Source: JAAEQG01 sp023133475 (GTDB lineage Bacteria > Planctomycetota > Phycisphaerae > UBA1845). Taken from it: DNA of 16,715 bases. Numbering within the stretch: the first letter of the stretch is position 1; the number at the start of each line of letters is the position of its first letter. The stretch lies in NCBI GenBank assembly GCA_030631415.1, contig DAOVLE010000104.1, forward strand, positions 1 to 16,715, given 5' to 3'. Shown one piece after another: positions 1-6,220 of the stretch. The position numbers and the translations under genes were made by a program. The notes beneath the pieces were generated by a model, which did no database searches, was not told the DNA's origin, and saw only the letters and a list, made by a program, of their open reading frames with translations.

Positions 1-705
1 CAGCAGCTTGGCGCCGGCCAGCAGGGTCAGGGCAAGCTGGGCTACGAGAATCTGCCACCAGGTCAAATCGAACCATACGGCGGACATCGCAAAGATGCCA
101 TAACGCGGTGAGCGGCCGACGAAGTACGCCACAAAAAAACGCCAACGCGAGTAACGGTAGGTAATCGCCAGCCAACGAACCACATCCACCGGGATGGGCA
201 AAAACCCCATCACCACGATCACCATAAAGGGAGCGGCCCCGAACCACCGGGCGGCGATCTGATAGGCTCTGGTGTCGCGCACCTTGGCTACCCGCCCGTA
301 ACGCAAAATGAAGGTAAGCAAATGGTACTCGTTAAGGTTGGCCATCGCGGTGGATAAACCGCACATGCACGACACCACCACCACTCGGGCCGGGATCGAC
401 TCGATCAGGGCAACTTCGTTGCCGGCCAACAGCATCACGATCCACGCCGTCGGGGCGGGAAAGAACACGCAACACAACGAAAGGTAAAACAGTGCCACGG
501 ACACCAGCCAGACACCCTGTGCACCAACCTCGCCACGCTCGTAACGCCCGAACGAGACCAGCGCCACCAGCGCCAACCCACCCAACCAGACCAGGAAAAA
601 GATAAACCACCGCCGCAGACCGCAACTGTCCACGTTCGCACCGGGTGCAGGCCCGCAGAGCACATCTTCCGGTCGGCCAATTATGCTACTATTGGATACG
701 TCCAT
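1..705 (-). CDS. VTT/DedA-like polytopic membrane protein, C-terminus cut by window edge
   Basis: The frame is open from an ATG at 705 to the window edge, giving 235 residues without a stop. The protein is very hydrophobic. Membrane segments lie at about residues 33-52, 65-95, 156-178, 188-197 and 216-235. The stretch FFPAPTAWIVMLLAGNE (81-97) and the segment GFLPIPVDVVRWLAI (167-181) followed by an Arg-rich loop and GR at 197-198 resemble VTT (SNARE-associated/DedA/YqaA) proteins, whose re-entrant loops carry similar Pro-rich motifs. Members of that family are implicated in lipid or polyprenyl-phosphate transport. The start lies inside the 3' end of the ABC ATPase gene (17-bp overlap), so translation is probably coupled. 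The family call is from motif memory only; a generic membrane protein or a permease part of the ABC system is the alternative. Confidence 0.6.
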   Translation of the reverse strand, partial: MDVSNSSIIGRPEDVLCGPAPGANVDSCGLRRWFIFFLVWLGGLALVALVSFGRYERGEVGAQGVWLVSVALFYLSLCCVFFPAPTAWIVMLLAGNEVALIESIPARVVVVSCMCGLSTAMANLNEYHLLTFILRYGRVAKVRDTRAYQIAARWFGAAPFMVIVVMGFLPIPVDVVRWLAITYRYSRWRFFVAYFVGRSPRYGIFAMSAVWFDLTWWQILVAQLALTLLAGAKLL

Positions 706-1357
706 CGCGCATCATCAACACCCGGTCGGCGGATCGGGCACACTCGCGGCTGTGGGTGATCATCACGATGGTCATATCCCAGGTGGCGTGAAAGTGCTTG
801 AACAGATCGATGACCACCGCCGCGTTCTCCGAGTCCAGGTTGCCGGTCGGCTCGTCCGCCAGCAGAAGCCGGGGACGGCAGACCACCGCCCGGGCAATCG
901 CCGCCCGCTGCTGCTCGCCGATGGAGAGGTGAGCCGGCTTACGATGGGCCATCTCGCTCAAGCCAACCTCGCTGATGACATCCTCCACTATCCCATCCAC
1001 GGGCATCCCGCGAAGACGCAACCCCAACTCGATGTTGCGTCTGGCAGAGAGCGTACTCAGCAAGTTGAACCGTTGGAAGACAAAGCCGATGCTTTCCCGG
1101 CGGGCCCGCGTCCGCTGTGGATCGGAGAGTTTCAGGCAATCCACGCCGTCCACCACCAGGCTCATAGCCGTCGTCGGCGTGGTCATCAGCCCCAACACGT
1201 TCAGCAGTGTGGTCTTACCGCAACCGGAGGGTCCCATGATGGCTATAAACTCGCCGCGCTCGACGGTCAGGTCAACCGAGCGCAGCACGTGGGCCACACG
1301 ATCCCCGTCGCGATAATCCTTGCAAAGAGCCCGAGATTGTATGATCGGTTCGCTCAA
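689..1357 (-). CDS. ABC transporter ATP-binding protein (LolD/MacB type)
   Basis: This 222-aa protein is the usual length for a stand-alone LolD/MacB-type ATPase. It has Walker A GPSGCGKTT (42-50), the Q-loop FVFQRFNLL (Q95), signature LSIGEQQR (144-151, slightly off the LSGGQ consensus), Walker B LLLADEP (164-170) and the switch histidine in MITHS (H202). It would hydrolyse ATP at the inner membrane to drive a FtsX/MacB-type permease in lipoprotein, peptide or drug export. No permease lies in this window; one may lie past the left edge. The start is a TTG, because an in-frame stop lies just upstream and no ATG or GTG precedes the conserved N-terminus; the ribosome binding site is weak. The gene overlaps the membrane protein gene downstream. 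A family B repeat sits just upstream. Confidence 0.93.
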   Translation of the reverse strand: MSEPIIQSRALCKDYRDGDRVAHVLRSVDLTVERGEFIAIMGPSGCGKTTLLNVLGLMTTPTTAMSLVVDGVDCLKLSDPQRTRARRESIGFVFQRFNLLSTLSARRNIELGLRLRGMPVDGIVEDVISEVGLSEMAHRKPAHLSIGEQQRAAIARAVVCRPRLLLADEPTGNLDSENAAVVIDLFKHFHATWDMTIVMITHSRECARSADRVLMMRDGRIQ

Positions 1358-1387
1358 CGTCTTTCACCAAACCGCGTTTCGCTCTCC

Positions 1388-1426
1388 CAATCAGTACCGC
1401 GACCGTAAGGGAGCGGCCCTACTTGG
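1388..1426. repeat. Family B repeat, single arm
   Basis: This copy contains AATCAGTACCGCGACCGTAA followed by GGGAGCGGCCCTACTTGG. The same sequence occurs near 2818, 4554 and 6067. It lies between the ABC ATPase and the hydrolase gene, and its AAGTAG supplies the hydrolase stop codon at 1419-1421 when read on the minus strand. Confidence 0.9.
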
Positions 1427-2768
1427 GTTGCCCTGGGTAGCCCACCACTGCCCTGGGTTGCCCATCGCTGCCCTGGGTGGCCCATCGCTTTAGCCGTGGG
1501 GGACGCGAATGCCCAGTGCGATTCGTGTCCCCCACCGCTAAAGCCATGGGCCCCCCAACCATGCGGCGGAAAAGGCGGGTGGAACCCGCCCTACAAACTC
1601 GCAACCCGGAACTCGGAACTCGAAACCCGGAGCTTGTCCGCCGGCGTTGGAACAGCTTGCGAAGCACCTCCTCTGCCGGTTTGCCGCGTGGGGTGTATCC
1701 GAAGCTATGGGGGCCGCCGGCGGTGGTGTCCCACTCCCACCAGAGCAGCCCGAGCACATCAGGCTCGTCAGCCCATGTGTCGATGAACGCCTGATAGTTG
1801 CGACGTTGCTCCTCGTGGCCGGCGGGGGTGGCTTCTGCCTTGAGGTAGTAGTTCCACGCCTCCACCGAGCAGCCTTCCTGGCTACACCACCCCACCTCGG
1901 TGAAGATGATAGGCCGGTCAACGGTTTTTCGCCATGCCAATATCTTGTCACGAATAGGCTTCCAGGCTTGACGCAGCTCATCGAGGGACGGCCCGGGTGT
2001 GTCCGAGAGCTTGTGATAGGTTGTCAAACCGATCACGTCCAAATCCTGCCAGAACTGAATACCGGTATAGTGGTCCCAATTGGCGGAGTAAGCCAGCAAC
2101 CCCGAAAATACCTTTCGCGTCTCGCCGATCAGAGCCTTCCAGTGGTCGGTGTGTTTTTCAGTGGAGACCAGCTCCGAGCCGACGATGAACATCTCGACAC
2201 CGCCGGCTTCCGCCAGCGCGGCGAAGCGTCGGATGAACTTGCGGTATTGTGCGAACCAGGCGTCCCAACTGGGCGGTTGAATCTTGCCCCGCCATTTGCC
2301 GTCCGGGTGGGTCAGCAGAATCTTGGGCATCAGCACCACTTTCAACCCGGCTCCGTGGGCACAGTCGAACAATTGCAGCCAGACATCGTCAGGCGGGCAG
2401 TTCGCGGGATCGGTGTGGATGAGTGTGGACTCGACCCGCTCCTGATACCCGTTGACGCTGAGCATCACGCACGAAGCCCCCAGGTCGGCAACCTCGCGGA
2501 TAAGCCGGCGGTACGTCGCCAATGCGTCTTTGGCAGAGTAGACCTGGATGGCCAAACCATCGAAACGCCCCTGGATAGCCGTCGGATGGGTGGAATCTGC
2601 CGTAGGGTGGGTGGAACCTGTCGTAGGGTGGGTGGAACCTGCCGTAGGCAGGTGGAACCCACCACCCGGTGCGGCAGGTTTCGCGTTCGGGGTGGAACTC
2701 CCGGATGTCGCCAGCCATACCCCGGCAGCGATCGCAAACAAGGCAACAATAATCCGCAAGCCGGTCAT
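1419..2768 (-). CDS. Secreted GH113-like TIM-barrel glycoside hydrolase with repeat-encoded linker and tail
   Basis: The 449-aa product starts with a signal peptide or membrane anchor (residues 1-22). A low-complexity linker with the motif STHPT three times (45-63) follows. A TIM-barrel glycosidase-like domain spans about 68-374. Motifs typical of GH113-like beta-mannanases and relatives are visible: FIVGSELVS with candidate acid/base E199, AYSANWD, FWQDLDVIGLTTY, FTEVGW with candidate nucleophile E291, and LLWWEWD. It probably cleaves a mannose-type or related polysaccharide outside the cytoplasm; the substrate is not certain. Residues 375-449 look unlike any domain and are encoded by interspersed repeats. 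The start ATG has GGTGGAG about ten bases upstream. The phosphodiesterase gene ends 18 bp upstream, so the two probably form an operon. Confidence 0.82.
   Translation of the reverse strand: MTGLRIIVALFAIAAGVWLATSGSSTPNAKPAAPGGGFHLPTAGSTHPTTGSTHPTADSTHPTAIQGRFDGLAIQVYSAKDALATYRRLIREVADLGASCVMLSVNGYQERVESTLIHTDPANCPPDDVWLQLFDCAHGAGLKVVLMPKILLTHPDGKWRGKIQPPSWDAWFAQYRKFIRRFAALAEAGGVEMFIVGSELVSTEKHTDHWKALIGETRKVFSGLLAYSANWDHYTGIQFWQDLDVIGLTTYHKLSDTPGPSLDELRQAWKPIRDKILAWRKTVDRPIIFTEVGWCSQEGCSVEAWNYYLKAEATPAGHEEQRRNYQAFIDTWADEPDVLGLLWWEWDTTAGGPHSFGYTPRGKPAEEVLRKLFQRRRTSSGFRVPSSGLRVCRAGSTRLFRRMVGGPMALAVGDTNRTGHSRPPRLKRWATQGSDGQPRAVVGYPGQPK
1431..1490. repeat. 20-bp tandem repeat, three units
   Basis: Three consecutive 20-bp units begin at 1431, 1451 and 1471; the middle one reads CCCTGGGTTGCCCATCGCTG. 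The last unit runs directly into the left arm of the family C inverted repeat, so the tandem probably arose by duplication of that arm. It lies inside the 3' end of the hydrolase gene. Confidence 0.85.
1478..1552. repeat. Family C inverted repeat, compact copy
   Basis: Arms at 1478-1510 and 1521-1552 are near-perfect inverted copies of each other (TGGCCCATCGCTTTAGCCGT with GGGGGACGCGAAT, against its complement). They are separated by only ten bases. The same arms flank a larger 263-bp element at 4584-4846. This copy is translated as part of the hydrolase tail. Confidence 0.9.
1574..1594 (-). repeat. Family A hairpin repeat inside the hydrolase tail
   Basis: The sequence GGCGGGTGGAACCCGCCCTA is the minus-orientation copy of the 21-bp family A repeat. 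It is a GGCGGGT stem with a three-base loop. It is translated as part of the hydrolase C-terminal tail. Confidence 0.93.
2580..2663. repeat. 21-bp tandem repeat in hydrolase coding sequence (family A-like)
   Basis: Four 21-bp units start at 2580, 2601, 2622 and 2643. The two middle units differ at one base, and the outer ones are more diverged. Each contains GTAGGGTGGGTGGAACCTG or a close variant, related to the family A hairpin. Because 21 is divisible by three, the array keeps the frame and encodes the GSTHPT-type heptads of the linker. Confidence 0.9.
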
Positions 2769-2786
2769 CGATTCGCTACTCCACCG

Positions 2787-4511
2787 TCAATCCCGGATTA
2801 TTCCCGGAGCGGCCTCCCAATCAGTACCGCGACCGTAAGGGAGCGGTTCTACTTGGATCGGCCGCTTACGGTCGCGGTACTGATCGGCAAGGGGCACCCC
2901 ACGCAGGATGCCGGACCAGTCGGCCCCGTCGAAGACGAACGTCTCCTCGACGGGGAGCTTGCCCAGCAACCCGAGAATAGTCGGCGTCACGTCAGCCAAC
3001 CTGGCAGCCTCGATGACCGCAGAGCGGTCCAGCATGGGGCCTGAGAAGATCAGCGGAACTCGCGTGTCACAAGCACGGGCTCCGCCATGGCCGCCGTAAT
3101 TGCCTGGGGTGAAGTCCCATCCTTCAGCCGCGAACAACACGATATCCCCACCACGCGGGGAGTCAAACAGGTCCGCCAATTGCTCGATCACCCCGGGATA
3201 GCTGCTGTCCGCAGTGAGCGCCAACCAAGTCGCCGCGTCGCGCCATTCGACGCTCTCGATGGCTGACGTATCCGCGTTAGGGCCGAAATCCAGCGCGCCG
3301 CATTCCGCCACAGTATAGCGATACCGGCACCCACTGTCAGTACGGCAGCGTTCGATCTCCGACCGCCCCCGGCGGGCATATAAATCCACAACTCGTTGCC
3401 CGTCATCGGTCTTGCCTGGCACGGCAATGAAGTCGATGGCTTCGTGGTCGCACAGACGAAGCGCTTCGGTGCTGAGCACGGCGGCGATCTGCCGTTGTGT
3501 CGGCTGCTCGTGCCAACCGCCCGGGCCTTGGAGATAAATCCGAGCGATCCGGTCCCCACCCACCAGCACCACGGCGTCCACATACCGGTAAGCCCGCTCG
3601 CGGTCAGCCAAGCTCCGCCCGCCGGCGGCAGTCGTTCGCACGCACAGGCCGACTGTGTTGCGCAACCAATGAGCCACATCGAACCACTGGCCCGGCGGCA
3701 CCGGTGTGTGGTTGTGGTCTGCCAGCAGAATCGTACAGGTGCGGTCGGACATGCCGGCACCGGCGAGGGCCTGCCGGATCAGGCCGATTTGCCGATCGAC
3801 GTTCTGCAATCCACGCCGATACTGTGGCGAGTTGCTCCCGTGGCGATGGCCTATCTCGTCGGTCGCCGGGAAATAGGCATGGATCAGCACCGGCCAACAA
3901 CCGCGCCGATTGGCCTCTTCGGCAATCAGATCGAAACGCAAGGGGATCAACTGGTCGGTGGCTTCGTAGCTGCCCACAAACCAACGCAGGCCCGAGGAGG
4001 CCCAGTTGTCGATGGCCCGGGTCACCCCGCGACGGACCGCACACTGGATCGACACCGTAAGCTCGTCGCCCAGATGCTCGTAAACCGTGGGCACCATGAT
4101 GTCATTATCGACGTCCCGATACGTGCGCGTGCTGCCGTAATCCCGATGAATCAGCGAATACCGATCGAACCATTTGTTGCCGGTGATGCCATGTCGGCCT
4201 GGGGAGCATCCGGTGAGGATGGTGCTGAAGCTGGAATAGGTGATCGACGGCAGAGAGCAGACCGCTCGGCCTACGCGAACGCCGTTCTCGATCAGCCGGG
4301 CAATGTTGGGCAATTCGTCGGCCTCGAGCATCTCATCCATGACCTGCTCGGACATGCCGTCCACGCTGATAAGCAGCACTGCGGTTTCAGGCCTATCGAC
4401 GGATTCGTCAAGGTGGATGTGCGGGTGATATGCCGGCGTACAACCGCCCAACAGCAGGGCCACCACCACACACAAGATCATCCGGGCACATACATCCTCA
4501 TGGTTTTTCAC
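2787..4511 (-). CDS. Alkaline phosphatase superfamily phosphodiesterase lipoprotein (nucleotide pyrophosphatase-like)
   Basis: The 574-aa protein has a lipoprotein signal with lipobox LLGGC (Cys24), so it should be anchored in a membrane outside the cytoplasm. Type I phosphodiesterase / nucleotide pyrophosphatase motifs are present: LLISVDGM with metal ligand D51; SITYSSFSTILTG with candidate nucleophile T91, followed by CSPGRHGI; ATDEIGHRHG (D218, H222); LLADHNHTP (D265, H266); GGHGG (H475) and DVTPTILGLL (507-516). It probably hydrolyses a phosphodiester or phosphomonoester; the substrate is unknown. The start is GTG with GGGAAAGG upstream; an ATG ten codons later is an alternative. Residues 541-574 are encoded by a family B inverted repeat and look like an acquired tail. 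Confidence 0.88.
   Translation of the reverse strand: MKNHEDVCARMILCVVVALLLGGCTPAYHPHIHLDESVDRPETAVLLISVDGMSEQVMDEMLEADELPNIARLIENGVRVGRAVCSLPSITYSSFSTILTGCSPGRHGITGNKWFDRYSLIHRDYGSTRTYRDVDNDIMVPTVYEHLGDELTVSIQCAVRRGVTRAIDNWASSGLRWFVGSYEATDQLIPLRFDLIAEEANRRGCWPVLIHAYFPATDEIGHRHGSNSPQYRRGLQNVDRQIGLIRQALAGAGMSDRTCTILLADHNHTPVPPGQWFDVAHWLRNTVGLCVRTTAAGGRSLADRERAYRYVDAVVLVGGDRIARIYLQGPGGWHEQPTQRQIAAVLSTEALRLCDHEAIDFIAVPGKTDDGQRVVDLYARRGRSEIERCRTDSGCRYRYTVAECGALDFGPNADTSAIESVEWRDAATWLALTADSSYPGVIEQLADLFDSPRGGDIVLFAAEGWDFTPGNYGGHGGARACDTRVPLIFSGPMLDRSAVIEAARLADVTPTILGLLGKLPVEETFVFDGADWSGILRGVPLADQYRDRKRPIQVEPLPYGRGTDWEAAPGIIRD
2818..2887. repeat. Family B inverted repeat, two-arm copy
   Basis: Arms of about 28 bp containing CAATCAGTACCGCGACCGTA and its inverse CGGTCGCGGTACTGATCGG face each other around a short TTCTACTTGGAT centre. 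One arm lacks the GGAG of the other. The whole element lies within the 3' end of the phosphodiesterase gene and is translated. Confidence 0.93.
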
Positions 4512-4532
4512 GTATTTGGTGCCTTTCCCAAA

Positions 4533-4553
4533 GTAGGGCGGGTTTTACCCGCC
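4533..4553 (+). repeat. Family A hairpin repeat
   Basis: The copy reads TAGGGCGGGTTTTACCCGCC with a TTT loop, upstream of the phosphodiesterase gene. It is immediately followed by a family B arm. Confidence 0.92.
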
Positions 4554-4582
4554 GATCAGTACCGCGACCGTAAGGGAGCGGC
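4554..4582. repeat. Family B repeat, single arm
   Basis: The sequence GATCAGTACCGCGACCGTAA then GGGAGCGGC abuts the family A copy on its left and the family C element on its right. Three repeat families are therefore stacked end to end here. Confidence 0.92.
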
Positions 4583-4583
4583 G

Positions 4584-4846
4584 GGTGGCCCATCGCTTTA
4601 GCGGTGGGGGACACGAATAGTTTATCCAAACACCGTCGGACCCCATATAGCTGCCTGAACGCTTGGGTTCGTGGGGCTTGGGGGAAGGTGATCGGCGCTT
4701 GGATCGCCCGACAAGCCCGATGGCCTATTCTTAGCCTCCGGAGAATGCGTCATCACGTTCATGAACACATGCCCTTAGGTTCACGGCGTTGGGTGTCATG
4801 GTCACACCCGACTCGTGTCCCCCACGGCTAAAGCCATGGGCCACCC
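4584..4846. repeat. Family C MITE-like element with 33-bp terminal inverted repeats
   Basis: The left arm (4584-4616) contains CTTTAGCGGTGGGGGACACG; the right arm (4812-4846) is its near-perfect inverse and ends GGGCCACCC. About 195 bp between the arms has no convincing coding content. The element fills most of the 348-bp gap between the radical SAM gene and the phosphodiesterase gene. Terminal inverted repeats, small size and lack of a transposase suit a non-autonomous mobile element, but no clear target duplication was identified. Confidence 0.65.
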
Positions 4847-4859
4847 ATATCCGATCACC

Positions 4860-5975
4860 CTACAAGGGCACCAGCCGGGGCATCCCCCATCCCGTGGAGC
4901 GACGCGGCGGGGCCTTCCCCCATACGCCTGGGATGCGGGTCTTGCACGACGGGCAACAACCGTCCACCATGACATTGCTCTGCACGTAGAAACCGGTTCG
5001 GCGGATGAGGGTGGTGTCGCATTGAGAGCAGCGGGTGTCCTCGTGGCCTTCCAGGGTGCCGGGAGCGTTGCCGGAATATACATAACGCAGACCCGCCTCT
5101 TTGGCAATCTGGTAGGCCAAGTTGAGCGTCTCGATCGGAGTGCGGTCGCCGCCCGGCATTTTATAGTCGGGATGGTAGGCGGTCACATGCCAGGGAATGT
5201 CCGCCGAGACACTCGCCAGGAAATCCGCTATCTGCCTGATTTCGTCCTCGGAATCGTTGAATCCCGGGACCATCAGCGTGACCACCTCGACCCAGAAACC
5301 CATATCATAGGCCCGTCGGATCGTGTCCAGCACCGTGTCCCGCATCCCCCCGAGCTTGCGGTACTTCTTGTCGTCAAAGGTCTTAAGGTCGATTTTGTAC
5401 AAGTCCACATAAGGCCTGATGAACTCCAACGCCTCGGGGGTGGCGTATCCGTTGCTCACGAACCCGCAAACGATACCGTGCTCGCGGGCGGGTTTGAAGA
5501 TATCGATCGCCCAGTCGCAGGTGATCAGCGGTTCGTTGTAGGTGCTGACCATGGCAGGGGCACCGTCCTTGATTGCCAGCTCTGCCAGTTGCCCGGCGGT
5601 GACGAATCGCGGGCGGCTGACCGCCCGGTCGTCGCGTAGGGTTTGGCTGGTGATCCAGTTCTGACAGTATGAGCAGTGGAAGTTGCATCCGAGCATCCCG
5701 AAGGACAACGCGTTTTGCCCGGGAAAGACGTGGAAGAACGGTTTTTTTTCGATGGGGTCGATTTGGGCTGCGGAGACATACCCGGCAGGCACTTGCAACA
5801 CCCCGTCTTTATTGAACCGCACCCGGCAGACTCCACACCGGCCTACCCGAACCTTGCACCGATGCCCGCAGGCTAAACAGTGCACGGTTCCGTCGTCATC
5901 CGTGCGCACAAGCTCGGGGGCGGCAGGCATGGTGTGTTTGGCGAGCAGGGATTCAAGTCGCATCATCTGGTTCAT
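4860..5975 (-). CDS. amrS: AmmeMemoRadiSam system radical SAM enzyme
   Basis: The 371-aa protein has the radical SAM motif CNFHCSYC (C97, C101, C104), which binds the 4Fe-4S cluster that cleaves S-adenosylmethionine. The N-terminal Cys-rich block CLACGHRCKVRVGRCGVC (33-50), the AALSFG-like segment NALSFGMLGCN, the STYNEPLI motif and a C-terminal zinc-ribbon-like CSQC...CCPSC (about 316-344) match the AmmeMemoRadiSam family, related to pyruvate formate-lyase activators. The natural reaction is unsettled. The AMMECR1 and MEMO partners are absent from this window. I chose the ATG at 5975 because GAGGTC lies five bases upstream; a GTG twelve codons earlier is possible but has no good ribosome site. 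The last roughly 20 residues after IPGVWG run into a TAGGG-type stop next to repeat DNA. Confidence 0.92.
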   Translation of the reverse strand: MNQMMRLESLLAKHTMPAAPELVRTDDDGTVHCLACGHRCKVRVGRCGVCRVRFNKDGVLQVPAGYVSAAQIDPIEKKPFFHVFPGQNALSFGMLGCNFHCSYCQNWITSQTLRDDRAVSRPRFVTAGQLAELAIKDGAPAMVSTYNEPLITCDWAIDIFKPAREHGIVCGFVSNGYATPEALEFIRPYVDLYKIDLKTFDDKKYRKLGGMRDTVLDTIRRAYDMGFWVEVVTLMVPGFNDSEDEIRQIADFLASVSADIPWHVTAYHPDYKMPGGDRTPIETLNLAYQIAKEAGLRYVYSGNAPGTLEGHEDTRCSQCDTTLIRRTGFYVQSNVMVDGCCPSCKTRIPGVWGKAPPRRSTGWGMPRLVPL

Positions 5976-6002
5976 GATCGGACCTCGACATCTAATGTAT
6001 GG

Positions 6003-6031
6003 ATTATACACGCCCGATGGAGAATGGAGAA
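6003..6031 (-). promoter_or_regulatory. Weak promoter candidate for the radical SAM gene
   Basis: On the minus strand TATAAT (6008-6003) lies about 30 bp upstream of the chosen ATG. The -35 position holds only TTCTCC at 17-bp spacing, a 3 of 6 match. The -10 is perfect but the -35 is poor, so this is tentative. Confidence 0.28.
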
Positions 6032-6036
6032 TGGAT

Positions 6037-6057
6037 GTAGGGCGGGTTCCACCCGCC
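6037..6057 (+). repeat. Family A hairpin repeat
   Basis: This is a perfect TAGGGCGGGTTCCACCCGCC copy in the divergent spacer. It is preceded by GAGAATGGATG, which also flanks the copy at 12045-12065, so these two share a longer unit. Confidence 0.94.
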
Positions 6058-6066
6058 GCACGTTCT

Positions 6067-6137
6067 GATCAGTACCGCGACCGTAAGGGAGCGGCCAATC
6101 CAAGTAGGGCCGCTCCCTTACGGTCGCGGTACTGATT
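6067..6137. repeat. Family B inverted repeat, complete two-arm copy
   Basis: Arms containing CAGTACCGCGACCGTAAGGG and its inverse face each other around CCAATCCAAGTAGGG. The arms are about 28 bp and nearly perfect. This is the cleanest copy and defines the family. It lies between the divergent radical SAM and lipoprotein genes and could form a long hairpin or cruciform. Confidence 0.95.
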
Positions 6138-6145
6138 GAGGGGGC

Positions 6146-6173
6146 TTGACATGGTAAAGCGGTCAAGTAGGAT
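6146..6173 (+). promoter_or_regulatory. Sigma70-like promoter candidate for the coiled-coil lipoprotein gene
   Basis: A perfect TTGACA (6146-6151) is followed by 16 bp and TAGGAT (6168-6173), a 4 of 6 match to TATAAT. It lies 47 bp upstream of the start codon and just downstream of the family B inverted repeat. Confidence 0.5.
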
Positions 6174-6220
6174 CACCCCTGCCTGTGTGGTCCGCCAATA
6201 CTAAGGAGGTCGGCACGATT

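Noticed and set aside
332..680. Two short minus-strand frames near the left edge
   Set aside because: They are shadows of the longer VTT-like frame, which is open from 705 to the window edge with clear membrane segments.
1647..3044. 465-codon open frame on the plus strand
   Set aside because: It lies opposite the hydrolase and phosphodiesterase genes, shows no recognisable domain, and is explained by GC-rich antisense codon bias.
3396..4601. 401-codon open frame on the plus strand
   Set aside because: It is antisense to the phosphodiesterase gene, which has clear catalytic motifs; the plus-strand product has none and ends in repeat DNA.
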